Of a stretch of 64,000 nucleotides of DNA, positions 51,488 to 59,432 are shown one piece after another (position 1 is the first letter of the stretch; each line of letters begins with the position of its first letter). Source of the stretch: Hymenobacter jeollabukensis. GTDB taxonomy: Bacteria; Bacteroidota; Bacteroidia; Cytophagales; Hymenobacteraceae. The stretch spans positions 124,001-188,000 of the forward strand of contig NZ_VAJM01000004.1 of NCBI RefSeq assembly GCF_005771675.1, written 5' to 3'. Under the pieces are notes generated by a model. That model was not told the DNA's origin and searched no databases. It worked only from the letters and a program-made list of their open reading frames with translations. A program made the position numbers and the translations under genes.

Positions 51488-51510
51488 AAAACCTCGAAAG
51501 AGGTTTTTTT
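51488..51510 (+). terminator. Intrinsic terminator after paralogue C
   Basis: AAAACCTC (51488-51495), GAAA loop, GAGGTTTTTTT (51500-51510): a short stem with a seven-T tail, the textbook form. Confidence 0.9.
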
Positions 51511-51615
51511 ATTGCCTGTTCTGAAGCATTTGGTCGAAAATTTTGTAACTACGTTATCAGCCCACCGCGGGTTGATGATTCTTTCGTTCCTTCAATTTCT
51601 CCACCACCTACTGCC

Positions 51616-52041
51616 ATGGAAGAGCTGCGAGCCGCTGCCGAAGCCGTGCGGCAACAACTGAACGTACCCGCCTTTGACGAAGCCGCCGTGCGGGTCCTGA
51701 TGGATTTTATTGAAACCCAGCGTGAAGCTCTGGGTACTGTCGATAGGCCCAACGTAGTCAACGCGTTAGGCTGCTTTTTGGGGGAGTGCATCATTCGCTC
51801 CTTCGGCGGCAGCTGGGAAGCCAATACGGCCGGGGTGATGGGTATCCAGCTCGGAGGTCATACCTTTGTGCGGCCGTTTGAGCATGTGGACCGCCAATTG
51901 ACGCACGGACTCACCGAATCGGTGGTCGGGTTTTACCAGTCGGTACCCGAGCGCCTGGCTTCGGCCCCGCCCGCGCGTCGGTTGACGTGGATTCCGCTGC
52001 CGCTTCCCGCGACGACGGCCCGCCGACCGCTCCCTAGATGA
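51616..52041 (+). CDS. Small conserved-looking protein (tandem paralogue D)
   Basis: 141 aa. Paralogue of the 51036 gene over nearly its whole length (AAEAVRQQL, FLGECIIRSF, GLTESVVGFYQSVPERL), with a longer Pro/Arg-rich C-terminus (PPARRLTWIPLPLPATTARR). The last codons overlap the ATG of cmk (ATGA at 52038-52041), so the two are translationally coupled. Lower GC at its 5' end than in cmk. Function unknown; cytoplasmic. Confidence 0.8.
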   Translation: MEELRAAAEAVRQQLNVPAFDEAAVRVLMDFIETQREALGTVDRPNVVNALGCFLGECIIRSFGGSWEANTAGVMGIQLGGHTFVRPFEHVDRQLTHGLTESVVGFYQSVPERLASAPPARRLTWIPLPLPATTARRPLPR

Positions 52042-52742
52042 AAAATATCGTCATAGCCATCGACGGCTACTCTTCCTGCGGCAAAAGCACCACGGCGAAG
52101 GCCGTTGCCGCCGAACTTGGCTATGCGTACATCGACACCGGGGCCATGTACCGCGGCGTCACCCTGTATCTGCTCGAACACGGCATCGGGTTTGAGGACC
52201 TGCCCCGCGTGGAAGAAGCCCTGCACCAGATGCAGATCAGCTTCAAGCGCAACCGCCGCACCGGCCGCAACGAATTGTGCCTCGACGGGGCCATCCGCGA
52301 GGATGAAATCCGGCAGATGCGCATTTCCAACGCCGTGAGCGAGGTGTCGGGCATCGTGGCCGTGCGCCACGCCATGGTGCGGCAGCAGCAGCGCATGGCC
52401 CGCAAGCGCGGCGTGGTGATGGACGGGCGCGACATCGGCACCACCGTGTTTCCGGACGCGGAGGTGAAAATCTTCATGACCGCCGACGTGCACACCCGCG
52501 CCATGCGCCGGCAGGTGGAGCTGGCCGACAAGGGCGAGCAGGTGCCGCTGGACGACATCGTGCAGAACCTGCAGAAGCGCGACTACCTCGACTCGACCCG
52601 CACCGAAAGCCCGTTGCGCCGCGCCCCCGACGCGGTGCTGCTCGATACCTCGCACATCACCCTCGATGAGCAGGTGGATTTCGTGCTGGAGCGGGTGTCG
52701 TCGGTGCTGGTGGACGGGCTGCGCGCGGCCGAAAACGGCTAA
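52038..52742 (+). CDS. cmk: Cytidylate kinase
   Basis: 234 aa. Phosphorylates CMP and dCMP with ATP (pyrimidine metabolism, cytoplasm). P-loop AIDGYSSCGKSTTAK (residues 7-21), YAYIDTGAMYRGVTLYLLEH (NMP-binding), SNAVSEVSGIVAVRHAMVRQ, DGRDIGTTVFPDAEVKIFMT, and the lid-region RRQVELADKGE with LDSTRTESPL. ATG 52038 overlaps the upstream stop. Next to ispH (53569) with one gene between; cmk and ispH are frequent neighbours in Bacteroidota. Confidence 0.96.
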   Translation: MKNIVIAIDGYSSCGKSTTAKAVAAELGYAYIDTGAMYRGVTLYLLEHGIGFEDLPRVEEALHQMQISFKRNRRTGRNELCLDGAIREDEIRQMRISNAVSEVSGIVAVRHAMVRQQQRMARKRGVVMDGRDIGTTVFPDAEVKIFMTADVHTRAMRRQVELADKGEQVPLDDIVQNLQKRDYLDSTRTESPLRRAPDAVLLDTSHITLDEQVDFVLERVSSVLVDGLRAAENG

Positions 52743-52751
52743 TACGGGCGT

Positions 52752-53522
52752 ATGTGGGCCTGGCTGACCCGGTGGCTGCGGCCCGCGGTGCCGTCAAGGC
52801 CGCCGGTTCAGCCCGTGACTTTTGTTGATCCTGCGGTTTACGATAAATGGCGCGAGGCCAACCGTCGGCCGCTGTGGCTGCCCGTTACGCAGGCAGGGCA
52901 GCTTCCGGGCTCCGCCAGCCGTTTCGGGGGCGTGCCGGATTTGGCGGCGGATGAGCTGTGGCCCCGGTGCCCGCACTGCCGGGCCACCATGCCCCTGTTT
53001 CTGCAGTTGGATGTAGCCTCCCTGCCCGCTGGGGCGCCGATGCAGGTGGAAGTAGGAGGGGGGCTGGTGCAACTGTTCGGCTGTACCAACTGCGGGGCGC
53101 TGTCCGAGGACGGCTCGGCCGTGGCGCGCCTGCTGCCGCCCGCGGCCCGGCAACCCGCAGTAATGGACCACGATACCAACCTGCTGACCCCGCGCAGCAT
53201 CGTGGGCTGGCAGCGCTACGAGCAGCTGCCCACCGGGAGCGAATGGGACGGCGACGACCTGCCCGACGACGAGCCCGAGGAGGCGCAAGCGCCCTGGGAA
53301 GACCACCACGGCTACGGCCGCGACAAGCTCGGCGGCTGGCCCAGCTGGGTGCAGTACGCCGAGTATCCGGCGTGCCCGACCTGCCAGCGGCCGCAGCGGC
53401 TGCTATTTCAAATTGCCTCGGAGGAAGGCCTGGATTTTATGTTCGGCGACGTGGGAACTGCGTATCTGCTGTATTGTTCTCATCACGCTGATCAGCTGGC
53501 CTTCAGCTGGCAGTGTACTTGA
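52752..53522 (+). CDS. DUF1963-like protein with cysteine pairs
   Basis: 256 aa, 9 bp downstream of cmk. Middle part SRFGGVPDLAADELWPRCPH, MPLFLQLDVASLPAGAP and the end PTCQRPQRLLFQIASEEGLD + FMFGDVGTAYLLYCSHHADQ fit the DUF1963 (YwqG-like) pattern, in which one GGxP and a C-terminal FGDxGxxYL block are usual. Two CxxC pairs (CPHC, about residue 75, and CPTC, about 220) may bind zinc. Function of the family unknown. The upstream neighbour cmk and downstream ispH suggest only shared transcription, not shared function. Confidence 0.85.
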   Translation: MWAWLTRWLRPAVPSRPPVQPVTFVDPAVYDKWREANRRPLWLPVTQAGQLPGSASRFGGVPDLAADELWPRCPHCRATMPLFLQLDVASLPAGAPMQVEVGGGLVQLFGCTNCGALSEDGSAVARLLPPAARQPAVMDHDTNLLTPRSIVGWQRYEQLPTGSEWDGDDLPDDEPEEAQAPWEDHHGYGRDKLGGWPSWVQYAEYPACPTCQRPQRLLFQIASEEGLDFMFGDVGTAYLLYCSHHADQLAFSWQCT

Positions 53523-53568
53523 GCTGCCACGGCGGTTGCTAACGGTCTTTTCCCGAACTTTGCAGGAC

Positions 53569-54456
53569 ATGAACGTCACCATCGATAAGAACTCCGGGTA
53601 CTGTTTTGGCGTCGAGTACGCTATCCAGATGGCCGAGGACGAGTTGCAGGACTCCCGGGAACTGTACTGCCTGGGCGACATCGTGCACAACCGCATGGAA
53701 GTGGAGCGCCTGCACCAGCGGGGCCTGCGCATCATCGACCGGGAACAGCTGGCGCAGCTGCACGACTGCAAGGTGCTCATCCGGGCCCACGGCGAGCCGC
53801 CGGAAACCTACCAGCTGGCCCTGCAAAACAACATCGAGCTGATCGACGCCTCCTGCCCGGTGGTGCTCAAGCTGCAGAACCGCGTCAAGCACGCTTTCGA
53901 CGCCACCACGCGCCAGGACGGGCAAATCGTTATCTACGGGCAGCCCGGCCATGCCGAGGTGGCGGGCCTCGCGGGCCAGACCGGCAACCGCGCCCTCATC
54001 GTGATGACCGAGCAGGACCTGGACCAGATTGACTTCCGGCGGCCGGTGACCCTGTTCAGCCAGACCACCAAGAGCACCGCGGGCTTTTACCGCATGAAGC
54101 AGCTCATCGAGGAGCGCATCGTGGCGGCGGGCGGCGAGCTGGAAAGCTTCGACGCCAACGACTCCATCTGCCGGCAGGTATCGAACCGGGAGCCGCAGCT
54201 GCGCAAGTTTGCCGTGGAGCACGACGTTATCGTGTTCGTGAGCGGGCGCAAGAGCTCCAACGGCAAGGCCCTGTTTCAGGTGGTGAACCAGACCAATCCG
54301 CGCAGCTACTTCGTGGAAAACGAGCAGGAGCTGCTGGACGAATGGTTTGAGGGCGCGGCCGCCGTGGGCATCTGCGGGGCCACCAGCACGCCCATGTGGC
54401 TGATGCAGCGCGTGGCCGACCGCATTGCCGAAATCGGGGAGGCCGTGGCGCTCTAA
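53569..54456 (+). CDS. ispH: 4-hydroxy-3-methylbut-2-enyl diphosphate reductase
   Basis: 295 aa from ATG 53569 (MNVTIDKNSGYCFGVEYAI). Last enzyme of the MEP isoprenoid pathway, an iron-sulfur protein giving IPP and DMAPP. The three cluster cysteines are present: Cys 12 (GYCFGV), Cys 96 (ASCPVV) and Cys 201 (DSICRQV); His 40 (DIVHN), His 74 (RAHGEP) and Glu/Thr/Asn residues of the active site (FSQTTKST, SGRKSSNGKALFQV) follow. A GAACTTTG box six bases before the ATG suggests a nearly leaderless transcript. In-frame ATG/GTG further upstream overlaps the DUF1963 gene and is rejected. Confidence 0.95.
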   Translation: MNVTIDKNSGYCFGVEYAIQMAEDELQDSRELYCLGDIVHNRMEVERLHQRGLRIIDREQLAQLHDCKVLIRAHGEPPETYQLALQNNIELIDASCPVVLKLQNRVKHAFDATTRQDGQIVIYGQPGHAEVAGLAGQTGNRALIVMTEQDLDQIDFRRPVTLFSQTTKSTAGFYRMKQLIEERIVAAGGELESFDANDSICRQVSNREPQLRKFAVEHDVIVFVSGRKSSNGKALFQVVNQTNPRSYFVENEQELLDEWFEGAAAVGICGATSTPMWLMQRVADRIAEIGEAVAL

Positions 54457-54519
54457 CACCGCTTTCTGATTCCGACTACCTTGCGCCTGGCTTCGGCCGG
54501 GCGTTTTTGCTTGCTGCTT

Positions 54520-55062
54520 ATGATCAAAAAAATACTCGGCTACTTTCTGCGCGGGCTGCTGATTCTGGCCCCCATCGCGCTGACGGTTTACATCCTCTTC
54601 GCCTTTTTTCACTGGCTCGACGCCATTTTCGACATCAACGGCATTCCAGGCCTGGGTTTGGCCGTGATGGTGGTGATGCTGACGGTGCTCGGCTTTATCG
54701 GCTCGCAGGTGCGGCCGTTTATCGTGCTGGGCGAAAGGATTCTGAACCGCCTGCCCGTCATCAACATCCTTTACAGCAGCATCAAGGACATCTTCGACGC
54801 CTTGCTGGGCGAGGAGCAGAAGTTCAACTGCCCGGTGCTGGTGAAGGTGTTTGCCCAGACGGAGTGCTACAAGCTGGGCTTCGTGACCCAGGACACCATG
54901 CAGGCCATGAACCGCCCCGACCTGACGGCCGTGTACTTCCCCGACTCCTACAACTTCAGCGGCGAGCTGCTGCTGGTGCCCCGCGAAAACGTGACCTTCA
55001 TCGACCTGCCCAGCTCCCAGGTGATGAAGTTCGTGGTGTCGGGCGGCGTGGCCAAGCTGTAG
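54520..55062 (+). CDS. DUF502 family membrane protein
   Basis: 180 aa from ATG 54520. Two membrane segments (GYFLRGLLILAPIALTVYIL and GLGLAVMVVMLTVLGFIGS) followed by a soluble domain; ILNRLPVINILYSSIKDIFD and SYNFSGELLLVPRENVTFID match the DUF502 pattern, and the end is DLPSSQVMKFVVSGGVAKL. Family function unknown; inner membrane. It lies 64 bp downstream of ispH in the same direction and is followed by a GTCATTCCGAGC element. Confidence 0.9.
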   Translation: MIKKILGYFLRGLLILAPIALTVYILFAFFHWLDAIFDINGIPGLGLAVMVVMLTVLGFIGSQVRPFIVLGERILNRLPVINILYSSIKDIFDALLGEEQKFNCPVLVKVFAQTECYKLGFVTQDTMQAMNRPDLTAVYFPDSYNFSGELLLVPRENVTFIDLPSSQVMKFVVSGGVAKL

Positions 55063-55090
55063 AAGGAGCTAGGCGAAAGGCCAACTTGGA

Positions 55091-55214
55091 ACGTCATTCC
55101 GAGCGAAGTCGAGGAATCTCGCGTGCTGACTTCAGATAGTATAATCTTCGTTCAACGAGGAATTTACTATCCAGGTAAACACGCGAGATTCCTCGACTTC
55201 GCTCGGAATGACGT
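55091..55214. mobile_element. Dispersed inverted-repeat element, GTCATTCCGAGC type
   Basis: ACGTCATTCCGAGCGAAGTC at the left (55091) is matched in inverse orientation at the right (to 55214); the arms are identical for about 35 bp, through GAGGAATCTCGCGTG. No gene inside. Confidence 0.85.
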
Positions 55215-55249
55215 GCTATTTATCCTTGTTTCACCCGACGCCGTAGGCA

Positions 55250-55289
55250 CCTCACCACCTCACCACCTCACCACCTCACCACCTCACCA
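55250..55289 (+). repeat. 8-bp tandem repeat (CCTCACCA x5) in the 5' leader of a hydrolase gene
   Basis: Five perfect copies of CCTCACCA run from 55250 to 55289, ending nine bases before ATG 55299. Copy number may vary by slippage and so change leader length. Confidence 0.85.
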
Positions 55290-55298
55290 CCCAAACCC

Positions 55299-56114
55299 AT
55301 GTTCGTCGAATCGGGCCGGACGCGGCTGCACTACCAGGTTTATGGCCGCGGGCCGCTGCCGGTGCTGGCGTTTCACGGCTACGGGCAGAACGAAAGCCAC
55401 TGGCGCCACGTGGCCGCGCTGCTGGGCGAGCGGGTGACGGTGTACGCCTTCGACCTGTTTTACCACGGCCGCAGCCGCTTGGCCAAAGCCGACGCGCCCA
55501 TCACCAAAAAGCGGCTGACGGAGCTGCTGACGCAGTTTCTGGCCGAGCAGGGCATTGAGTCGTTCGGGCTGCTGGCCTTCAGCATGGGCGCCAAGTTTGC
55601 CCTGACGCTGCTGGAAGCCCTGCCCGAGCGGGTGGCCCACCTCTGGCTGGTGGCGCCGGATGGCATCCGCACGCAGTTCTGGTACTCTCTGGCCACCTAC
55701 CCGCCCTGGATGCGTGGGGTGCTGGGCCGAGCCGTGCTGCGCCCCCAGCGCCTGCTGAACCTGATTGACGCCCTCGGGCAGCGCCGGCTGGTCGATTCGG
55801 GGCTGGTGCGCTTTGCCCAGTGGCAGCTCGACAGCCGCGAAAAGCGCCTGCGCGTGTACCGCAGCTGGACGGGCTTCCGCCACCTCACCTTCGATACCAA
55901 GCGGCTGGCCCGGCTGCTGAACCAGCGTCCGACGCCCGTCACCTTCTTCCTGGGCCGCTACGACCGGGTGATTCCGCACGCCGGGCTGCGCGAGTTCATC
56001 GGCGCCCTTACCGCCGCCCACACCGTGCTGCTCGACGCCGGCCACGGCGGCCTGCTCCACGACGTGGCCGGCTACCTGCGCCGCCACCCCGAAGAGCTGC
56101 GCGGCGCCGCCTGA
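55299..56114 (+). CDS. Alpha/beta hydrolase
   Basis: 271 aa, no signal peptide. Alpha/beta hydrolase fold: oxyanion segment PVLAFHGYGQNESHW (HG at about 26), nucleophile elbow in FGLLAFSMGAKFAL with Ser of FSMG, the acid in TFFLGRYDRVIP (Asp of DRV) and the catalytic His in LDAGHGGLLHD. The cap region is rich in basic and aromatic residues. Substrate unknown; close relatives are annotated simply as alpha/beta hydrolase. The leader carries the CCTCACCA repeats, so expression may be variable. Confidence 0.9.
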   Translation: MFVESGRTRLHYQVYGRGPLPVLAFHGYGQNESHWRHVAALLGERVTVYAFDLFYHGRSRLAKADAPITKKRLTELLTQFLAEQGIESFGLLAFSMGAKFALTLLEALPERVAHLWLVAPDGIRTQFWYSLATYPPWMRGVLGRAVLRPQRLLNLIDALGQRRLVDSGLVRFAQWQLDSREKRLRVYRSWTGFRHLTFDTKRLARLLNQRPTPVTFFLGRYDRVIPHAGLREFIGALTAAHTVLLDAGHGGLLHDVAGYLRRHPEELRGAA

Positions 56115-56131
56115 CGAAGGTTCGCCCCGCC

Positions 56132-56315
56132 GTCATTGCGAGCGAAGCGAAGCAATCTTTCCTCTCGTGGCATGACGCTACAACAAGCACGAACCGAAAA
56201 CATCACCGCCCGATACCAGCAGCTGCAGCTTCGGTCAGCATTGTTTTCGGTGAGCATGGATTGAATCGGCGGTGCTCCTGGAGGAAGGATTGCTTCGGCT
56301 GCGCCTCGCAATGAC
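56132..56315. mobile_element. Dispersed inverted-repeat element, GTCATTGCGAGC type, gene-less
   Basis: It starts GTCATTGCGAGCGAAGCGAA (56132) and ends CTCGCAATGAC (56315). The left arm (CAATCTTTCCTCTCGTGGCA, then ACCGAAAA) is the same as the arms of the GIY-YIG-bearing copy at 21874. 184 bp; only a degenerate hairpin inside. Confidence 0.8.
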
Positions 56316-56335
56316 GGCCAACCGAACCGCTTGCC

Positions 56336-56896
56336 CTATGCTTCCTCGCTTAGCTCCTGCTCATACAGCCGGTAGGTTTCTTCGTCGAAGGCGACCAAGA
56401 CCACGGTTTCGGGCTGGGCGTGGGTGGCCAGAAATGTGCGCACCGTTTGCACGGCAATGCGGGCCGCCTCGGCCTTGGGGTAGCCGTAGATGCCAGTGCT
56501 GATGCCGGGGAAGGCCACGCTGCCCAGCTGGTGCTCGGCGGCCAGCTGTAGGGAGTTGCGGTAGCAGTCGGCCAGCAGTTCCGGCTCGCGCTTGTGGCCG
56601 CCGTTCCACACCGGGCCCACGGTGTGGATGACGTAGCGCGCCGGCAGCCGCCCGCCGGTGGTGATGACGGCCTGGCCGGTGGGCAGGCCCTTGCCGTAGT
56701 GCCCGGCCCGCAGCCTGCGGCAGGCTTCCAGGATGTCGGGGCCGCCGGCGCGGTGAATGGCCCCGTCGACGCCCCCGCCGCCGAGCAGCGAGGAGTTGGC
56801 GGCGTTGACGATGGCGTCGGTATCGAGCTTGGTGATGTCGGCCTGGGCGAGCAGGATGCGGCCGAAGGCCTGGCGGGCGGCGTAGGGCAGGGGCAT
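56336..56896 (-). CDS. Macrodomain protein (O-acetyl-ADP-ribose deacetylase type)
   Basis: 186 aa. Macrodomains bind or remove ADP-ribose. Seen: [20 protein letters not shown] + [19 protein letters not shown] (ADP-ribose pocket, with the GGGVDGAIH catalytic loop of YmdB/MacroD-type enzymes), [20 protein letters not shown], and [16 protein letters not shown] (second loop), AVQTVRTFL. These are the motifs of hydrolases that release ADP-ribose from proteins or from O-acetyl-ADP-ribose. Start at [11 protein letters not shown]; an alternative later start is not needed. Cytoplasmic. No partner transferase nearby. Confidence 0.93.
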   Translation of the reverse strand: MPLPYAARQAFGRILLAQADITKLDTDAIVNAANSSLLGGGGVDGAIHRAGGPDILEACRRLRAGHYGKGLPTGQAVITTGGRLPARYVIHTVGPVWNGGHKREPELLADCYRNSLQLAAEHQLGSVAFPGISTGIYGYPKAEAARIAVQTVRTFLATHAQPETVVLVAFDEETYRLYEQELSEEA

Positions 56897-57019
56897 GGGC
56901 GTAGAATCAGGGGGTAAAGCGGGGCGAAGTCGTTGCGGTTCGTCGGCCTTTTTAGACGCTTCGGCCCCGCAAGGTTACCGTTTGGGCAAGGTTTTATTGG
57001 TGCGGGCGGCGGCCGTGGC

Positions 57020-57027
57020 TACGTTTG
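57020..57027 (+). promoter_or_regulatory. Promoter box (TACGTTTG) of the 2TM gene pair
   Basis: TACGTTTG fits TAnnTTTG and ends 24 bases before ATG 57052; the in-frame TTG/ATG-type starts upstream of it are therefore unlikely. Confidence 0.6.
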
Positions 57028-57051
57028 ACCCAACCTAACCGCCTGACCACC

Positions 57052-57345
57052 ATGGAAACGCCCGAAAACCTCGATTCCCAGCTGTGGCGCCTTGCCCGGA
57101 GCCGCGCCCACTTCAAAGCCCAGCTGCTGCGCTACGTGCTGGTGTGCGCGCTGCTGTGGACCATCTGGTACGTCACCGGCCACCACAACTACGGCGGTGG
57201 CCTGCCCTGGCCCGCCTGGGTGACGCTGTTCTGGGGCCTGGGTTTGGCCATCAAAGGTGCCACCTGCTACGGCCTGTGGGGCACCGCGTCGTGGACGGAG
57301 CGCGAGTACCAGGAGCTGCTGCGCGAGCAGCAGGCCCGGCAGTAG
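57052..57345 (+). CDS. 2TM domain protein (tandem copy 1)
   Basis: 97 aa. METPENLDSQLWRLARSRAH + FKAQLLRYVLVCALLWTIWY, then LPWPAWVTLFWGLGLAIKG and a C-terminal EREYQELLREQQ helix: two membrane helices flanked by charged helices, as in the 2TM (pfam13239-like) family, which often stands alone or at the C-terminus of histidine kinases in Bacteroidota. The copy at 57423 is a close paralogue (LWRIARARAKFKSHLVTYLL, WPTLFWGLGLAIQG). Inner membrane; function unknown. Confidence 0.85.
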   Translation: METPENLDSQLWRLARSRAHFKAQLLRYVLVCALLWTIWYVTGHHNYGGGLPWPAWVTLFWGLGLAIKGATCYGLWGTASWTEREYQELLREQQARQ

Positions 57346-57422
57346 CGGCGGGGCGCGCCCGCTGCGGCTTGACCAAGCATCAGCCCTTGCCTATATTTAA
57401 CGACACCTCAACGCCTTTCGCC

Positions 57423-57725
57423 ATGCAACCCCTCGACCGTGACCCCCACCTCTGGCGCATTGCCCGAGCCCGGGCCAAATTCAAGTCCCACCTGGTGACC
57501 TACCTGCTGGTCAACGCGCTGCTGTGGGCCATCTGGTACTTCACCGACGGCCTCTCCCACCACCGCCACGGCTTCGGGGTGCCCTGGCCGGTGTGGCCGA
57601 CGCTGTTCTGGGGCCTGGGCTTGGCCATTCAGGGCCTGAGCACCTACGGTTTCGTGAGCGAGCAAAGCTGGTCGGAGCGCGAGTACCAGCAGCTGCTGCG
57701 CGACCGGGAAGCCGGCCGCCTATAA
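57423..57725 (+). CDS. 2TM domain protein (tandem copy 2)
   Basis: 100 aa. Same layout and motifs as the 57052 gene: RARAKFKSHLVTYLLVNALL (first membrane helix), VPWPVWPTLFWGLGLAIQGL (second) and SEREYQQLLRDRE at the end. Copy 1 and copy 2 form a tandem pair in the same direction with 77 bp between. It may form a homo- or hetero-oligomeric membrane module (inference). The ATG is preceded by CCTTTCGCC. Confidence 0.85.
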   Translation: MQPLDRDPHLWRIARARAKFKSHLVTYLLVNALLWAIWYFTDGLSHHRHGFGVPWPVWPTLFWGLGLAIQGLSTYGFVSEQSWSEREYQQLLRDREAGRL

Positions 57726-57754
57726 GGCTTGCCGCGCCGGTAGCCGCTACCAGT

Positions 57755-57892
57755 ACGTCATTCAGAGCGCAGCGAAGAATCTCGCGTGCTGACGTTGAGC
57801 AACCACCATTGAACGTCATGCGGAGCGCAGCCGCAGCATCTCTACTGAACAACGAAGCGGTAGAGATGCTGTGGCTGCGCTCCGCATGACGT
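57755..57892. mobile_element. Composite of GTCAT-type repeats: one solo arm plus one full element
   Basis: A solo arm ACGTCATTCAGAGCGCAGCG...ATCTCGCGTG (57755 to about 57800) has no inverse partner. Adjacent is a complete small element (57813-57892) with ends ACGTCATGCGGAGCGCAGCC and its inverse. They belong to two subtypes that differ in the bases after GTCAT. Confidence 0.75.
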
Positions 57893-58008
57893 CACTATTT
57901 TGCGAGAGGCCCCGGCGGCGCTCGGCAGAATGGGCTGATTTTACTGCCTGATTGCCCCGCCGGCCCCGCCCCGCGCAACCTTCGCCGGGCTGCGGCAGTT
58001 GCAGCGGT

Positions 58009-59115
58009 ATGATGCGCCAACTTCTCCCTCTGCTGCTCCTGCTGCCGCTGGCCGGCTCGCGCCCGGCCGCGCCCGCCGACAACCTCGCCTCCATCAAGCT
58101 GCCGGCGGGCTTCCGCATCAGCTACTACGCCCAGCGCGTGGGCGGGGCCCGCTCCCTGGCCCTGGGCCCCGACGGCACTGTGTACGTGGGCACCCGCGGC
58201 GACAAGGTGTACGCCCTGCCCGACCGCAACAAGGACCACAAAGCCGACGAAATCATCACCGTGGCCGCGGGCCTGAACGAGCCCAACGGCGTGGCCGTGC
58301 GCAACGGCGCGCTGTACGTGGGCGAAATCAGCCGCATCCTGCGCTTCGACAACATTGCCACCACGCTGCGCCAGAAGCCCAAGCCGGCCGTGGTCTACGA
58401 CCAGCTGCCCGACAAGGAGCACCACGGCTGGAAGTACATCAGCTTCGGGCCCGACGGCAAGCTGTACGTGCCCGTGGGCGCGCCCTGCAACGTGTGCCTG
58501 CCCGAAGAGCCCATCTTCGCCACCATCAACCGCATGAACCCCGACGGCACCGGCCTCGAAACCGTGGCCTACGGCGTGCGCAACTCGGTGGGCTTCGACT
58601 GGAGCCCGCTGGACAAGGCCCTCTGGTTTACCGACAACGGCCGCGACATGCTCGGCGACGACCGGCCCGCCGACGAGCTGAACCGCGCCCCCACCGCCGG
58701 CCTGCACTTCGGCTTCCCGTACGTGTTCCAGGGCGACATCCTCGACCCGCAGTTCGGCAAGGGCAAGCAGACGAGCACCTACACCGCGCCCGCCCAGAAG
58801 CTGGGCCCCCACGTGGCCGCGCTGGGCATGAAGTTCTACACCGGCAAGATGTTCCCGGCCCAGTACCGCAACCAGATTTTCATCCCCGAGCACGGCTCCT
58901 GGAACCGCAGCAGCAAAATCGGCTACCGCATCACGCTGGTGACGGTGGATGCCTCCGGCAAGAAAGCCACCGGCTACCAGACCTTCGCCTCGGGCTGGCT
59001 GCAGGGCCAGCAGTCCTGGGGCCGGCCGGTGGCCCTGCTCGTCATGCCCGATGGCGCCCTGCTCGTGTCCGACGACCAGAACGACTGCGTGTACCGCATC
59101 AGCTACGGCGGGTAG
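58009..59115 (+). CDS. PQQ-dependent sugar dehydrogenase-type protein (secreted)
   Basis: 368 aa from ATG 58009 (or 58012). A signal peptide (QLLPLLLLLPLAGSRPAAPA) leads to a beta-propeller: LPAGFRISYYAQRVGGARSL, ALGPDGTVYVGTRGDKVYAL, FGPDGKLYVPVGAPCNVCLP, PDGTGLETVAYGVRNSVGFD, FTDNGRDMLGDDRPADELNR, FIPEHGSWNRSSKIGYRITL. This is the glucose/sorbosone dehydrogenase (GSDH) family pattern, periplasmic enzymes that use PQQ. The true substrate is not known; some relatives lack PQQ activity. Located in the periplasm. Confidence 0.9.
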   Translation: MMRQLLPLLLLLPLAGSRPAAPADNLASIKLPAGFRISYYAQRVGGARSLALGPDGTVYVGTRGDKVYALPDRNKDHKADEIITVAAGLNEPNGVAVRNGALYVGEISRILRFDNIATTLRQKPKPAVVYDQLPDKEHHGWKYISFGPDGKLYVPVGAPCNVCLPEEPIFATINRMNPDGTGLETVAYGVRNSVGFDWSPLDKALWFTDNGRDMLGDDRPADELNRAPTAGLHFGFPYVFQGDILDPQFGKGKQTSTYTAPAQKLGPHVAALGMKFYTGKMFPAQYRNQIFIPEHGSWNRSSKIGYRITLVTVDASGKKATGYQTFASGWLQGQQSWGRPVALLVMPDGALLVSDDQNDCVYRISYGG

Positions 59116-59170
59116 GGGGAAACGGCTTACCCCATCGTCATTGTGGGGATGCACAGCGGCCCAGCTGGCG

Positions 59171-59340
59171 GTCATTGCGAGCAACGCGAAGCAATCCTTC
59201 CTCTAGCAGCAGAAACGCCACAACCAGCACTACCCCAAAACAGCACCGCCCGACTCTGCAGACGCCGGTTTCGGGCGGTGCTGTTTTAGTGGTTAGCACG
59301 TTGTACAGGACCGATTGCTTCGGCTGCGCCTCGCAATGAC
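59171..59340. mobile_element. Dispersed inverted-repeat element, GTCATTGCGAGC type, gene-less
   Basis: GTCATTGCGAGCAACGCGAA (59171) to CTCGCAATGAC (59340), 170 bp. An inner perfect 17-bp stem (59237-59253 with 59271-59287) carries ACAGCACCGCCCG/CGGGCGGTGCTGT, the same as in the copy at 16464. No gene. Confidence 0.8.
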
Positions 59341-59432
59341 AGCGGGGATCCTGCCAGTGCCCGGCGTCCTTCGCCGAAAAAAAACCGCACGCGCTGCCGG
59401 GCCTCTGCCCGCCGTGCCCGTATTTTGCTCCC

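Noticed and set aside
51036-52041. Toxin-immunity (SUKH-like) assignment for the 51036/51616 pair
   Set aside because: Only size and helical character fit; no toxin gene or diagnostic motif is present.
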